A stretch of 64,000 nucleotides of DNA from Mesodorylaimus sp. YZB2_4 (taxonomy: Eukaryota; Nematoda; Enoplea; Dorylaimida; Dorylaimidae), in contig JASANH010000851.1 of the NCBI GenBank assembly GCA_030248295.1, positions 248,001 through 312,000 of the forward strand, written 5' to 3'. The notes under the pieces are model-generated. The model searched no databases and was not told where the DNA came from. It saw only the letters and a list, made by a program, of their open reading frames with translations. The translations under genes and the position numbers were made by a program. This document shows positions 1-13,700 of this stretch, piece by piece; positions within the stretch are counted from its first letter, which is position 1; each line of letters begins with the position of its first letter.

Positions 1-540
1 CCCCCAGTTGAAGATTATTCCTTCATCAGGTCAACTCGTGAAGATGCATTGGAAGCAGTTTCGAGCAAATTGGCGGAAATTTTAAAAATCACTGGACAAA
101 ATTCAACGTTTTTTGGCGAGATTGGCGTCATTGCTTACCCGCGGGGAAAAATTAAGTATTTGATCGAGAATTGCAAACGTTTTCTTCCCTCAGTGGATGC
201 AATCAGCCTCAGTGAATATGCAAAATTATCGATCCCCTCCGCACATACGTCAGGCAAGAAGAGATTGATATTCTCAGATTGGGACAGCGTTTCATCATTC
301 GAATGGCCCCTGGTAATTTTTATCCGTTTTTTACGCATGGACCATGACGACGACGACAACGACGCCCAGATGGCAAATTACCGAGCGAGCACCCGCGCTC
401 GTGTCAAATTGATTCGAATTACTGCCCTTTACGGAGGAAACGGAACAGATTCTGTCAGTTCGAGCGAGGACGAGCACGAGAATAGAGTTGACCCCGAGGC
501 GAGCCCTTGTGCTCCACCATCAGCTGATACTGTAAAATAA
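1..540 (+). CDS. 3' end of a protein gene, possible helicase-like C-terminus (partial)
   Basis: The reading frame is open from base 1 to the TAA at 538-540, so this is the last exon, or part of it, of a gene starting left of the window; 179 residues are visible. The frame is open upstream of the TTG at 49, so no start lies here. The middle part reads SSFEWPLVIFI, then an acidic stretch (MDHDDDDNDAQ), then NYRASTRARVKLI. That order (hydrophobic strand after FEWP, then a Y-x-A-x-TRAR-x-KL segment) resembles the last motifs of UvrD-like superfamily 1 helicase domains, where a conserved TRA[RK] carries an arginine finger. This is an impression from motifs only. The last 40 residues are acidic, Ser- and Pro-rich and probably disordered. 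No intron is seen in this part. Confidence 0.45.
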   Translation, partial: PPVEDYSFIRSTREDALEAVSSKLAEILKITGQNSTFFGEIGVIAYPRGKIKYLIENCKRFLPSVDAISLSEYAKLSIPSAHTSGKKRLIFSDWDSVSSFEWPLVIFIRFLRMDHDDDDNDAQMANYRASTRARVKLIRITALYGGNGTDSVSSSEDEHENRVDPEASPCAPPSADTVK

Positions 541-1487
541 GATCAACAGGCGCGGTAGCTGCCACACTGACGCGCAGTGTTAAGCGGGCAACTTTGATCG
601 TTCATAACTCGACAACAAATCAACAAAAATGCACACAATTTTGCAGATGACCTATGCTTGTGTGGTGAAGTTGGTTTTTGGTTGATGTCTCACCTGTCTA
701 GGGGTAGGGATTGCTGACAACTACACCACACCAATTAGTGCTTACCCAAAGTACGGCGGTGATAAGGCGTAAATCGGCGGTACGAGTTTCGGAAAGGAAG
801 ACGGGCCATCAGTGACTTTTACTTTCACAATGAAGAACGTCCGACTCGCAAGAAAATACACGTCCTTATATACCCTCAGAAAATGCACCGAGCCTAGCCA
901 GAAAACAGGTGCGTCTGATAATTTAGAGATATGCAAACCAGGGAAATGCACAGGGCCTGGAGAAGGCGACCTGTTCTAGCAGAATAGGAGAGGATCCAAA
1001 CTAATCTCATGCGCCTAGGCATCTCCAAGACAGGTTGAAAGGTCAGTCTAGGACAAGAACTATATCACTACTATTGGTCTTGACCAGAAGTGTTGACTGT
1101 CGATAGATTGAGCGGGAAATCAAATATACTCCGTCACACTTGCCATGGCCAATGATCGTGCAAAATTTTGTTGGAAATGGCTCAGCCGTTCCCGAGATCA
1201 AAAATGCACGTTTTGCTGTTCCAGAGATGACGACGAAGTACTGAAGACGAGTCCACAGCAATAACCACTGAAGCTACAGATGAAAAGTTTGGTTTTTCTG
1301 GAAGCTCTAATATCAGGGGTTATTCTTTTGAGGGTGCGATTTTATGATTCGAGCTAATAAATTTTTTATGCTCTAAGAACTCGATTTTAAGCGCAGATAC
1401 CACCAGCTGGTGGAATATTTTTGTTAGCCGTGCGGCGCGAAAGTGCTGGTTTAGCCGTAGTTAGATGGCCAAGAATGCTTTCCAGAG
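541..1487. other. intergenic stretch, no gene recognised
   Basis: Only short frames without conserved-looking sequence are present on either strand. No repeat shared with the rest of the window was noticed. The sequence from about 1400 continues, across the hAT insertion at 1488-2688, into 2689 onward. Confidence 0.5.
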
Positions 1488-2688
1488 CAGTGTTGCCAAC
1501 TTCGCCGGAAACCGGCGATTTGTCGCCGGTTTTTGACCCTGTCGCCGGTTTTTCGCCGGTCGGGTACCTTCGCCGGTTCCGTTCGCCGGTCAGCCTCAAT
1601 ATCGCCGGTTTTGTCGCCGGTTCTTGAAGCTTCCCTCTCCAGCACTACAGTGTGTAAACTTTGGCATTGACCGCCAGCTTTGATGTTGACGCATTCTCTT
1701 TTTCTGTGCCAAGTACGGACATATCATTTAAACCCAGTCCACAAGATTGCTGTGTATCTCCTTTTTCCTCTTCTCACCCTTTTTTTTGCGTCAAAATTTG
1801 GAAACGCTTATCTAGTAATTTTTTTATTTCGTTTCGAACTTTCTGGGCAGTACGTCGTTAGATGCCCTGCAGCCCAATCACTTTAGGTTATTATACCCAC
1901 TGGCTAAGTCATGCCTGAGCATTTCGTCCATTCTCTTGAATAATTTGCAAAAAGACGGCTCATACAAGGTTGGAACACTTTTCAAGGGAATTTCCTATTT
2001 TCCCCGTAAAACTCAGGGAAAATGGTAGGTTCAGAGCCAAATTCAGAAGAAACTGAGAGGCTGCATTGGCTTAAAGTTTGGCGTCTTTACAATATGAAGT
2101 GGTTTAAAGGATTGGTATCGCTTCATAATTGTATCCAAATTCAAATTATTTTCCAACGGCTTCATCTGTAAATGTCATGATTAGGAGATGTAACCAGTTA
2201 AAAATTCTTCCACCAAGTCTAGGTCAGGGTAAAAATGTTAGGGGAAAGATCGGATTATTGTCTCAAAAACCTGGGAAAATCAGGGAAAATCAGGAAAAAT
2301 CATTACCCAATAGTTTGAACCCAGAAGAAGATGAATCTGCCATCAAAAAACTCCTAGGTCGCTTTTAGGAAAATATATACGATCATAAGAGAAGATAGAA
2401 GAGTTGGTCGTTGACGGAGACAGTTTTAAAATTTGGGAAAGAATTCATGATTACAGTGCTTGTTGAAACAGTCCTATAGGAAGTGGCAGCAGAAGGCGAT
2501 TTTTGTTTTTCGCTAATGCGAAATGCACGAGTTGCTGATGTGAAGTAAAAGTATACAAAGTAGCACTGTGTTTTGATGCATTTTATGATCGCCGGTTTTC
2601 TGTCGCCGGTCACTTATTTTGTCGCCGGTTTTTCGCCGGTTTTTATCTCAGCTTTCGCCGGTCGTGTTGTTTCAGGTTGGCAACACTG
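1488..2688. mobile_element. non-autonomous hAT transposon with perfect 8-bp target duplication
   Basis: The element begins CAGTGTTGCCAAC at 1488 and ends with the inverse GTTGGCAACACTG at 2688. It is flanked on both sides by the same 8 bases, TTCCAGAG (1480-1487 and 2689-2696). CAGTG-type termini with 8-bp duplications are diagnostic of the hAT superfamily. Just inside each end lies an array of the motif TCGCCGGT (about 1505-1626 and 2588-2660), in direct and inverted copies, as expected for subterminal transposase-binding repeats. The 1.2 kb interior has no transposase frame, so it must have been moved by an enzyme made elsewhere. The perfect target duplication suggests a fairly recent insertion. 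Confidence 0.88.
1500..1626. repeat. subterminal TCGCCGGT array, left end of hAT element
   Basis: About nine copies of the CGCCGGT core lie within 125 bases, some inverted (ACCGGCGA). A matching cluster is at 2588-2660 near the right end. The symmetric placement next to the terminal repeats suggests transposase binding sites. Confidence 0.7.
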
Positions 2689-2696
2689 TTCCAGAG

Positions 2697-3318
2697 CAGC
2701 TGGAGCGCCACCACGCGGCCAATGCTGACGGGGCACGGTGGGACTGGTATCCACGTAGGCCGATATCGCGTGGTGCTCTGTTGCACAAAGAAAAGAATGC
2801 CAGATGAGTGTTCTGTCATCTGTGTAATGTTATGCGGAAAGAGAAGAATTCGTCGCTGGAATCTCTTGTGTGTTTAGATTTTCAAAGGCTCGGGTCGGGT
2901 CGGGTCGGATTGGATCCGGTGTGCTCTGCAAGGGTCGGCAAATTTTTTGAATTTGAAGCTGAACAGTTTGGGGTTCTTCTTTGTGGACGTTCGCGTGAAC
3001 TTCCTCCGGTTTGATGGCTACTGAGGCTGCGAAGCTGTGCTTGTGCATCAGTATTTGACGAGTGCGTCCTTGCTGGACGCTCTAGAGGCGGAGCCATTGT
3101 CGGATAATCGCGGCACTGGAATGCCTTACCAATGTGAAAACTGCCTACCTGTTAGAAGTCATATGCAATAGACTACAAGGAGTATAACGTGGACACCTTT
3201 TTTTGCAAGAGACTTGCGTCAGCTAAGGAGGGACTAGACGGCAAATTTCTTGTATGTATTCTGAACTTTCAACCAAAGAACAGGTGCGAAAAAGTAATAG
3301 TATTTCTAAAAAAATCTG
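2697..3318. other. intergenic stretch, no gene recognised
   Basis: This continues the sequence that was split by the hAT element. A short GGGTC direct repeat lies at 2892-2908. No coding region is supported. Confidence 0.45.
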
Positions 3319-3921
3319 TTATGAGACATCAACAAAGTTAGCCCAGCCACTGTACTCTGAGTAAATTCAGGGCGAAACTAGGTTGGCTGGGCTCCCTCGG
3401 CGGCGTTTGTAAATAAATTGTGATCAAAGAGAATCGCTAGTGATAAAAAGAGTAGCAGGGCATCCCCTGCCTCAGCTACTTCACTCAGGCAAACAGGCTG
3501 ACAGTCATGAGTTCTATTGCAGCAGGTTGGTCGCCTAAAACGATGCAATCAGCAAGCTGGGTCCACAGCACCTAAATTTTTTGTTCCAGTGTCGCTGGCT
3601 AGGCTAAACATAAAGTACTCATGCCCTCCTGTGACGGCTGCGACCTTACTGCAACAAATCGTCACTGTTTCCCAGTTTTCAAGGCAACAGAGGGTCGGAT
3701 TGCATTCCTCCAAAGTACAAATAAGGATGTTCTTGCTAGTACTAGCCTTTGGTTTAAAACAGAAAGGATAAAATCCGACAGGAAATCGACCCCATGACCT
3801 TCGATTTTACAAAAGTGTGCTGCATCCAAGCATGCGTCGCCGAGGGAGCCCAGCCAACCTAGTCTTGCCCTGAATTCACTCAGAGTACAGTGGCTGGGCT
3901 AACTTTGTGGATGTCTTATAA
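3319..3921. mobile_element. MITE-like element with long (about 87 bp) inverted repeats
   Basis: Bases 3319-3405 recur inverted at 3835-3921. The shared sequence includes AGCCCAGCCAACCTAGT and AGAGTACAGTGGCTGGGC, with few mismatches. The outer ends read TTATGAGACATC and GATGTCTTATAA. About 430 bases between the arms contain no transposase. The size and long inverted repeats fit a miniature inverted-repeat transposable element; no clear target duplication was identified, so the superfamily is open. Confidence 0.7.
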
Positions 3922-4769
3922 GACATTTTTGAAACTAAAACTGTTGCGGCCAGCATTGGTGTATATTTACCACAAACACATCACTTCCATAGCCAGTCAA
4001 TGGAATGTCACTTAGCAATCGAAGAGGGGAATGAGAGCGAGCAAGTGAAACATTCCTGCCACATCAAGCCACCATCATAACACTAAAGCTAACACGAAAA
4101 TTTACGCATTTAAAAAAATGTACATGAAAAAAATGCCGAAATGAGAAGTTTACAAGAAATGCCATGAATCCACTTGATTAAGTCCTGATAGAGATTTGCT
4201 TGTGACGATTCTCAAAAGCAGCACCAAACAAATTAAAAACCTAAAATTGTCTCAATCTCAAAAGTCCATTCTCAACATTTTCCTGCATTAAAGCTTGCAC
4301 GGAATAAAAAGAGACAAAAAACCAAATTACAGTCTCGAATGTACCTAAATTTGGGCGATAACTTAATCCACCATAAATAAAACCCCATTCCTAATGGAAG
4401 CTGGCCAATAGGCTAAATACAGCAGCGGCCCTGGGCCAAATATTGGCAGTCACCAAACTGCGCCTCCTTCGTTTTCATCATAAAATGGCGAGATTCTTAC
4501 GAAACAACAAAAAACTTTCAACATAAAGATTAATTGAATGATCAAAGTCAAAAAATGAGACTCAAAATTCGAGTAAGCCAATTACGCCAGCTTTTCCCAC
4601 CTTCCTGCTCCTTTACACAGTTGTGTCCTTGCGTTCGTGATGCCCATTCTGACCGCCCGCACTGAAAATCGAAAACAATGTCAAAAACTGAGACAAGAAG
4701 GAGAGTGTACAGGGTAGGGTTAGTCTGGCCCAATTTACAGATTCTCATCGTGTCATCAAGTCCCCTCAC
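3922..4769. other. 3' flank of the NCAM/Fas2 gene
   Basis: This AT-rich stretch lies downstream of the minus-strand NCAM stop at 4770-4772 and probably contains its 3' UTR. No canonical AATAAA in the minus orientation was found close to the stop. No other gene is seen. Confidence 0.4.
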
Positions 4770-7700
4770 TCACATCATCGGCGTCGTCTCATTCATTCCA
4801 TCCTCCACACGTTCCATGGTCGTCGTGACCATAATCTGCTCCTTGACTCCGCTTTTCTGTTCGTCAAACCTGGAATGGCATTCCCTCACATTCTTCCCCT
4901 TGGTCACCCTCTCCGACTTACTTGGTCTCCTTCACCGCTCCGCCTTCCATCATGGCTTCTTTGGACTTTTGCGATTCGGGCGGCGTCTTTCCGCACAAAT
5001 TCACGCAAATACACATGAGAATGCCGCACTGATTGGTGTAATAGCAGGCCACGTCGACCAAGGCGATAATAAGAAGGACGATGAAAATGACTATACCCAC
5101 TATGGCGCCCGCCGATGGTCCTTGGCCAGCCGTGAACACGTCCGCGATCGACGGCGTCGATGCTTCTGAAAACGGGTTTTCTTACATTCCATCCAAGCCC
5201 CCTCCCCCCGAGTCAGCTCACCTGGCGACACCATCTTAATCTCGGCCGCCTCGCCCCATCCCTCCTCGTTCTCGGCCATCAACTGGACTTCGTATGTGGT
5301 CAGCGGTTTCAGATTGGTAAACGTGTAGCTGGGACCTTGGATATACTCGTCTCGAAATCCCTCCTCCGTGCCATCTTCGTTGGCCGTGGCTCGATAACGA
5401 ATTCGATACTTAGAAATGGGCTTGCCCCCGGTATCGTCCAGTGACCACACGATCGGGCATTGACTAGTCGAGTTGCAACGAATCGGACTGCTGGCAATGA
5501 ACACTGGCTTGCCCGGTGCTGAAAATCAATTAGTTAGATGAACTGGACAGCTTTTCCTGTCTTCACGCCAACACCCCTCCTTCACTTACGTGCAGGCTCC
5601 GTCGTGGCACATTCGATCAACGACCACATTGCGTGTCCCGCCTCGTTCTTGGCTGACACATTGAAGATATAGGGCGTCGAATGATCCAATTTCGGAATCC
5701 GGTACAATCCATCTTGGGCTTAAAAGGGAACAAGTCCACTGCCCCGCCTTAGACAACTCTAATGCCATCTCCTCACCATATTTCAAGTTGACCATAGTCA
5801 CGACGGACATGTCATCCTTGCGCAACACGCTGATATCGACTTCGGTCGGCTGCTGGTGCTCGCTGACCGCCGACGAGTAGGCCCTGACATGCAAGCTAAC
5901 GATGGTCGGCTTCTGGACATCGTCGCACACTGGATCAGATTGCGGCGGTGCTTCTGAAAAAAGGTCTTTTTATTAGAAACCTCGTCCTGTAATACTCCGT
6001 TAATCGCCTCAGGCACACGACTCACCAATCTTGATCAAGTCGATCGATACCATTCCATCCGGTTCGATGCCATTGGCCGCACGACAATCATATCGCCCAA
6101 AATCCGAGTCCGACACGGGTGTGATCTTGAAGAGACAACTCTCGTCAGATTCATTCAGGCAGAGACCAGTCACTGACTGACCAGCCATCATCGATATCAG
6201 CCGATCGATACATAATCGGTTGACCGGTGCTGGCTACACATCCCATCACCACATCAAACCAACTAACTTGGACTCACCTTCAAAGTACTAACGAAATGAT
6301 TCGCGTCCCCGCCCCGACTCGATGTGATCACGATCTGCTCGTCGTCAGATTCCACTCTTCTTCCATCCTTCGACCACGACCAAGTGACTTCGGGCACGGC
6401 CAATGCCTCGCAATACAGAGCATACTCCGTGTTCAACACCCCTCGCACCTTCTTGTCCAACGTGTTCGATACGATCAAGGGCGGCCCTGAAAATAACTCC
6501 ATTCTTGCACTTGACTCGAGCTCCACTAGCTCGATTTGAACTGACTGGTGCCGCTGCCACTGCATCAAGCCTGCTCCCTCTCCAAGTCAAGGAGGGCACA
6601 GCCACCAAGCTTCATCACTCACTTCGCACTTCCAACGTAGTCCTTTCGTTGACCGTGCCAGCCGCATTCGACACTTGACATTGGTACTCGCCAGCATCCG
6701 TCAACTCGACTCCTTTCACAAACAACGTACTTTTCATTTCATCCGTCACAACGTACTTTTCATGTTTCTTTTTGTTATTCTAAACGCAAGAAAACCCCGT
6801 TTCAGTCGCTGCCTCTAGTATGACCGCAAAGTACTTACATTCTCACTCGAATCAGAATCAGTAGTATCTTCTTCGTTTCTGGCTGCGATGACACTGCCAG
6901 CATGTGTCCAAGAGGCGGTCAGTGGTGCACTGCCAGCGTAGACACACTCGAATTGAATATCATCATCGGCCAATGCTCGCTGCGATGACATTTGACTGAT
7001 TCTCGGTTTCTCTGCAACAATTTCACGCAATCTTATCCTTGAATAGGCAAGTCTAGGCACCCCACTTACCAAAAACAGTGACCGTGTACTCCTTGGTCTT
7101 CATTCCGACAGCGTTCGATGCCTCGCATTCGTACACGCCACCATCATCGCGATTAATCTTCTTAAATTCCAAAATGCCCGTTGACGAATTGACAATGTAA
7201 TGATCATTCTCGATCATTTTTCCATCCTAAACATGAAAAAATAAAAAAATCTACAATAAATGATTTAATACTGCTCACCTTGCTCCATTTGTAAGTCGGT
7301 GCTGGCACCCCACTCGCCGAGCAACTCAATCGAATATTGGTCGTGTCTTCGTGGACACCATCCGGCCATCGTTCGCTATCGATCAAAGCCACATTCGGCT
7401 CGCCTGGTTTCACTGAAATGATCAATTTCCACAACATATAGTCATTTCCATTAAAGCGTTCTGTCACCTGGTTGGACCAGTCCTACAATTTTCGGTACTG
7501 CTTCACACCACCCCAAGATATTCTTTCTTTACAGTACAAATCCTGCTGCCCAACACTGACAGGCCATGTTCAGTGCCCAACACAATTCATCCGACTGCAC
7601 TGTGCACTCATGCCACATCACAGGGCGCACTGATGGATGGGCAATAGTGGGAAAGACCCTGCCCCACCCACCACAGTCACCATATTCATGCACCCTGCTT

Positions 7701-10700
7701 CCTTCTCCTGACGGCCAGCACTGACAGGCCCTGGTCATGGTCCAGCACAATTCACTGAATCTGCTGTGCTCTTATGTCACAGCACAGGGCACGCTGCTGG
7801 ACAGGCATGCTCTATCCAACTCACCATATCCAGTGACCGTGATCGCCAACTGTTTCAAATCGCCTGTATCGATTTGCAATGCCTCGCATATATACACACC
7901 GTCGTCCGATTTTTGGAAATCAGGAATGTTCAAATCGCCCTCGCTCGACACCGTGAATCGACCACCGTCTAAAATCAGCAGTACTAATCAATATACACTT
8001 TTAAACCAGCAAAGACAGTCCTGATCTGCCTCGTGCCACCTCACTGACTGGGACTCTGGCAAAAAGCGCTACTGCGATGGGAGTCATACTGTAGAAAAAC
8101 TGAAAATGAGCATAGGAATTTATAATTATACAAACAAAACTTAGACCAGGGACCCTACAGTATTCGCCACCAGTCATCCCATTTGACATGCACACTGATC
8201 GACTGCTCGCGCGCCAGCATGACCATTGACTTGACCCTCCCCATTCTCTGACCTGACCCAGCCTATGTCATGGCAGCCTCAGCCGAGGGACGGACGATAC
8301 CGAGTCCAGACCATCGAAAAGTCCCAGCCTCTTTTCAAACTGAAGTGCTGCTCGCGAGCCAACATGACCATGGACTTGCCTTTGACATGCAACAGCCTCA
8401 TCCGAAGGATGATACTGACCCAGCCTCTCTCAGGACTGACATGCAAACTGACACTGCCCGCCAGTCAGCATGACCATTGACTTCCCCTGCCCATGCCGTG
8501 GCAGCCTGAGCCAACGGATGATACTGACCCCATCCCCGCCTCATCAATCGAGACTCAAACATTGTTTGCCCATATACATTTGATGCGAGCGGGCAAGGAA
8601 ATATCTCGTCCGACATTCGACCCCGATAAGGTCTCTGTTTATTCTCGTGTCGCGACATCCCCCACAGACCCATTAGTAAACCGTGGTCGCATCGACCGAG
8701 CCACGACATACGCGCGCTTGCAAACAAGCCAGATCCATTTCCAAAACAAACTCGTCCATCGTCCGCCTCGAATGGCGCCGGAATTGACGCCACCACAAAT
8801 CGCCCCCTGCTTACCCATCCATCAAAAACATGAAAAAAGCTCACATAAACCCTCATTCTAGATTATACAGGCTTCATAAAACTGATAGACAATAATTTTC
8901 CATGCTTTTTCCAGATTTACCGGGCGAAATTCAAATTCTTTGCCTGATAATAATTTTCATGCCTATTTTATGCCAAAACTCAATATCTTCTCACAATTTA
9001 CACGACTAGTAAATTAGGTTTCACTTCTAGCATGATCGACAGCAACAGCACGTTGAAAGGTAGAGCGATTCGAAATTTAAAACCTCAAAATGAAACCTCT
9101 CGATTTTCTCTGATTTTGGCTTAAAAATTCTTATTTTCCCTGATTTTCCAAACACTTTTCGAACTCCCTGACTTTTCTAGCCTTGCTGAAACTAAACTTC
9201 CATGACTTTCAAATTACCCTTGCTCGTCCACTTCAAACATAAATTTCGCATCCTATCTTAACACAACCAGCAGAAAAAAAGGAAAAACTTACTTTCGGCA
9301 ACTGGTCCAGGTGGATTTTCTCGCGACCACGAAATGACAGGTTTCGGATCTCCATCGGCACGGCAAGTAATCACGGCATCCGAACCAACCAAGGGATTTT
9401 GACGAGTCGGCGTATCGATCCATTCGATGCTTCCTAAAATTACAACAGTTTTTCTTTTATTCAATTCGTATCCATCTCACAACAAAATATATTCCTGAAA
9501 CTTTGTGTTATCAACTTAAAAATACAGAATCTACTTCTAACACAAAGGCAAATTAGAAAAATTCTACCTAGCTAAAAGATTCCACTGCCAAGAGTTCAAA
9601 TCTAGCCCATGTCTTCCGATCAGAAAATCACAAAAAATCGTTTCTATTCAACCTCATCTATGCCCAGATTTGATCCCACAATTCACATCTCTGCTTCCAC
9701 CAGGATATCGATCAAGGTCGGGACTGCCCATCCAAAACCCGTCTGGGCTTGCTCAGTCAGCCGAGATACGATGGTTTCAGAAGAAAAACCTAGGCGAAAT
9801 TTGGTGGATGAACGAACTGATTGAGAGGAAGGAAGAGGTTTTGTTTGCAGCTTGGTGACTGATTGTCCGCTTTTGTGCCCGCCTGATTTTGTATGCTGAA
9901 TACTGTACTTAAAATTATGCAAGGAAAAAGAATTTTTCGGCTATATCCGCTGGCTACTCAGGGTGGCTTGTAGACCTAGAGCGAATATAAAATGCGAAAA
10001 ACCACTCTGAAAACGTCGATCCTGAACGAACGCTACTCCGCTCCCAAAATTTCTTAACTTTCAACACATGAACTTAACAAATTCCACCCAACTTACTGTG
10101 CAAAATCACATTAACCGTAGCCGATTCTACGCCACTTTTGCATTTATATTCGCCAGAATCCTCCAAACGAGCATCCGAAAACAATAGCAGCACGCCCGTA
10201 CCAGTCGGCCGAGTATTCACACTGAAATAGAAATGGTCTGTTATCAGCACAATCGATTAAACCCCCTTATGCTCATTAAATTTTCGCTTACTGACGCAAT
10301 TTATAGAAGAAAACCATTGAAAGACGCCGATTCAGCCTTTTAGTTCACATTTTAGCTAATAACCCCTCCAGCATTCAATAAGTGGCACCCCAATCAACAC
10401 TACGTTTTTAACGTGTTTCTCAGATAAGATCACAAAACTAGCGGTTCTCTATTCGCATATCTGTCCATTCATTCTAAAAACTTCACCGCACATGCATGCA
10501 TCTGCAGGGTTTACACAAGCGGTAATCATTTGACCTGATTTTCCTGACACAGAATCGATTTCTCCTGGATTTTTTACACAGCCCTAGCAATGTCAGCCGA
10601 TTTACTCTCTCTAAAGTGATTATAAGATAAAAACATGCGGGTGATTCGAAATTTTAAACCCTAGACCGAATGCAGTCGCTTAATTTCCCTTTTTTTGGCT

Positions 10701-13700
10701 CCAGAACACCCGTTTTCCAGCCCCGTACAAATCCTAATCCCCGTAAACTGTGTTGTCACTTATTCTAATCTTTTTTAAAATCCGTCATCTTTGAAGTAGA
10801 GCAAAGTACATGCTCTAGCAGACCCTACAAGGACCATAAGTTGTTTGCCATCACGCTCCGAACCCTGACTATTGTCCAAAAACCTACCAATTTTCCTTTC
10901 CATTTCATCAAAACATTTTCCCTGGCCATCCTTTTTCAACCCCCCCCCCCCGCCGGCCTGGTCTTACCTTTTCGTCGGCGTCACATTTTCTTCTCGTCCA
11001 TTCGTCACTTTGACCCAACTCGGCGTGGCCGCCTCTTGCCCATCAATATCCTCCAATTGACATTTGATCACGAACGTATCGCCCGTCTTTTTCGACGGCA
11101 ATTCCGACGGCGTCAACGAAATACGTACACCTAAAACATTGACGTAAAAAAGTCATTTTTCACAATTCCCTCTTCCCCGAAGGTAAAAAGTACAAAATCC
11201 TAATTCCAACACTTTTCTATCGGCCCAAAATGGTAATAGGTGTCATTTTCGTCTATTCACATAGGAAATGCGACATTCAACGAGGTCACGCTTCGTCAAT
11301 GACGAACCGACCTTGAACCATCCACCGCCACCATCAAGTCAGGACAAACTATTTGGCAAAAACAGGGTGTCTACGAAACGATTCCCTGACAAGGCATTTT
11401 GTTTTGAATCGATCGGCCAATCGATCAAAAGTTACACGCTGAGAATTCCACCCAGTTCGACTGTGGGAACCGAACAAACCACCAATCCATCACCCAACAC
11501 AATGTCATAGGGATGACAACAATCGATAATTAATAGGCCACCCAGTCTAGTATCGATTACAAACAGGTCACCCGCCACAAATGTGACACAATTACTGTCA
11601 GAGACTGCAGAAATCGATACTAATCAGCAATTGATAAGCTTGAAGTACACCCAGGCAAGTATCGAATACAAACAGGCTTGATTAGTCGCAAGTCAATAAG
11701 ATCAATCGATAAGCGATTATCGATCAGCAGAGATCAACCAGAACACGACTAAATGCGACCTTACCGATTGATGGATCAACTACAGAAACATATCTAACAC
11801 ATGCTTTATCCGAGATGGTAGAAATCGATACTGATCACCAAGTTATTACCCATCCTTCTGTCGATCACAAATGGGCTTAATTAGATCAGTCGATTATCGA
11901 TCAGCTGATATCAACCAGCACATTCTATTTTATCGATCGACATACACATGTGCTAGCCATATAACACGATGCTTGCGTCTCGTGTTTGATGTCTCATGCT
12001 GCCCATAAATTGTAATATCCTGAACCTGTATTTGGTGATTGACACTGTTTTATCAGCCCAGGGACGGAATACCCTCCACCGCCCTCACCACTCCAAACCC
12101 TCTCATCGTGCATAAAACGCATCACTTCTCCAATTATTATCATCCTTTTCCGATTCGCGCTACATAAAATTTCATTTTCTCCTCTCTCAAACACGCACAG
12201 CGCACTTGGTCATTTCGAGTTCTTTCTCTTTCGACAGCTCGTCTCGACACGGATTACATCGTTTATACAGACCCGGCCTCGTACGGGCAGAAAGGGGGGC
12301 TTAATTAAGCCGTAATTGGCATAGGGACAACGAGTGCCAGACTGCCGACCATTACGTTCGTCTAGCGCGCTCTTGTTCGCCTTGTTGGTCGTCCCTTGTC
12401 TCATCACCCGCTGCGCTATGTTCGACCCCCGATTCCCCACGACAGCCAAAACCAGGCCTCGCCTTATTCAAAAGAACAAAACCGGCAAAAAAGCGCACAG
12501 TACAGTACGTATATCGTCCTCGTACACCCCTCGTATCCACTAAAGTGCACTACCAAACAACCCCCTGCACACCATATATGCCATACTATAGGCCGACAAC
12601 ACATCGATCGATGACTCGACGTAGAAGAAATAAAAAATAGCCAAGATTCGCTGAGGGACACTACTCAATTTACTTCAAGGCCCGCCGCTAGCTAGCAAGC
12701 TCAGCTTAACACGACCAGCTTCTAATCCTATCCTTAACCCTTGCTCGCCACACAAAATTTGTCTATTCATAATAAATAACAACCTCGCAAAAACATTTAC
12801 GTTCATTCGATAAGAAAATTCCGATAAAACTTCAACGCCAGATGCTTCGTTTCGCCTAAAACTCGACTAAAGCTACTTCGTTTCCACTCGAATACTAGGC
12901 TTACGAACCACTTAAAATGCCTGCACATTCAATGAGCACATGTACGCGCTCTCATCTCCTATCGCCTCGCATAAACTTCAATTCGCCAAGAATTAACGAT
13001 CGTCATTAATCATGGAAATTGGAAAAACGTCCAACTATTGACCGATCGTAGTTAGCCAGAGGCCGACAACAACTAGCACTAACACGTGTTCTCGACCAGA
13101 ATTACTAAAACCCATTTCAAACTTCACTTCAAAGGCTAGTTCCCATGCTGGGCAAGTTTTTTGTGCATGGATGTGCAAGTTTTTTCGAATTCTAGCCAGT
13201 GTAAAAAAAAACGGGTGCAGGGTTATGCGCAAGCGTTTTTTCAAATTCTAGTCAAAGTGGTGTAAAAAATGTTAGTAATCTAAACAACTCTGTTGAATCT
13301 GCTGATTGAATCAAGTTCATCCAATCCGGTTACTAATTTCCTATTTATCCACGCTCTTCAAGTATCTTCTAATTTCTAACAAGAAATCTCCATTTCCCTC
13401 AACAATTAAACTCATTTATAATTTCTTTCCTTAGCACTCATCGTCCAACAACCAAATCCTCGTTTTCATTAACTACCTAATAAAAGCTTGACTAGCCAAC
13501 CTCGAAAAATGTACGGCGCTCGTTTGCCGCCTGGCACAACTCCAACTCCCCCTTGTCCCGTGTCCATCATATATGGTCTAGCATACTCGATTGCTTTGCT
13601 CCCGAGAAAACCTAATCATCAGTTTAGAAGGCTTCGATAAAATGCTTTTACGAACAAATCGAGCGTCTATTCACAGCATCGACCAGAACGGGCTATTACG

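Noticed and set aside
6026-6191. Long minus-strand frame beginning MMAGQSV as an NCAM exon
   Set aside because: Joining the exon at 6125 directly to the one ending at 6278 gives a continuous Ig5 domain (STLK then ITPVSDSDFG). The upstream part of the frame is intron.
8398-8861. Frames of 152 (minus) and 122 (plus) codons as genes nested in the NCAM intron
   Set aside because: They overlap on opposite strands, consist partly of degenerate minisatellite and show no conserved features or splice logic.
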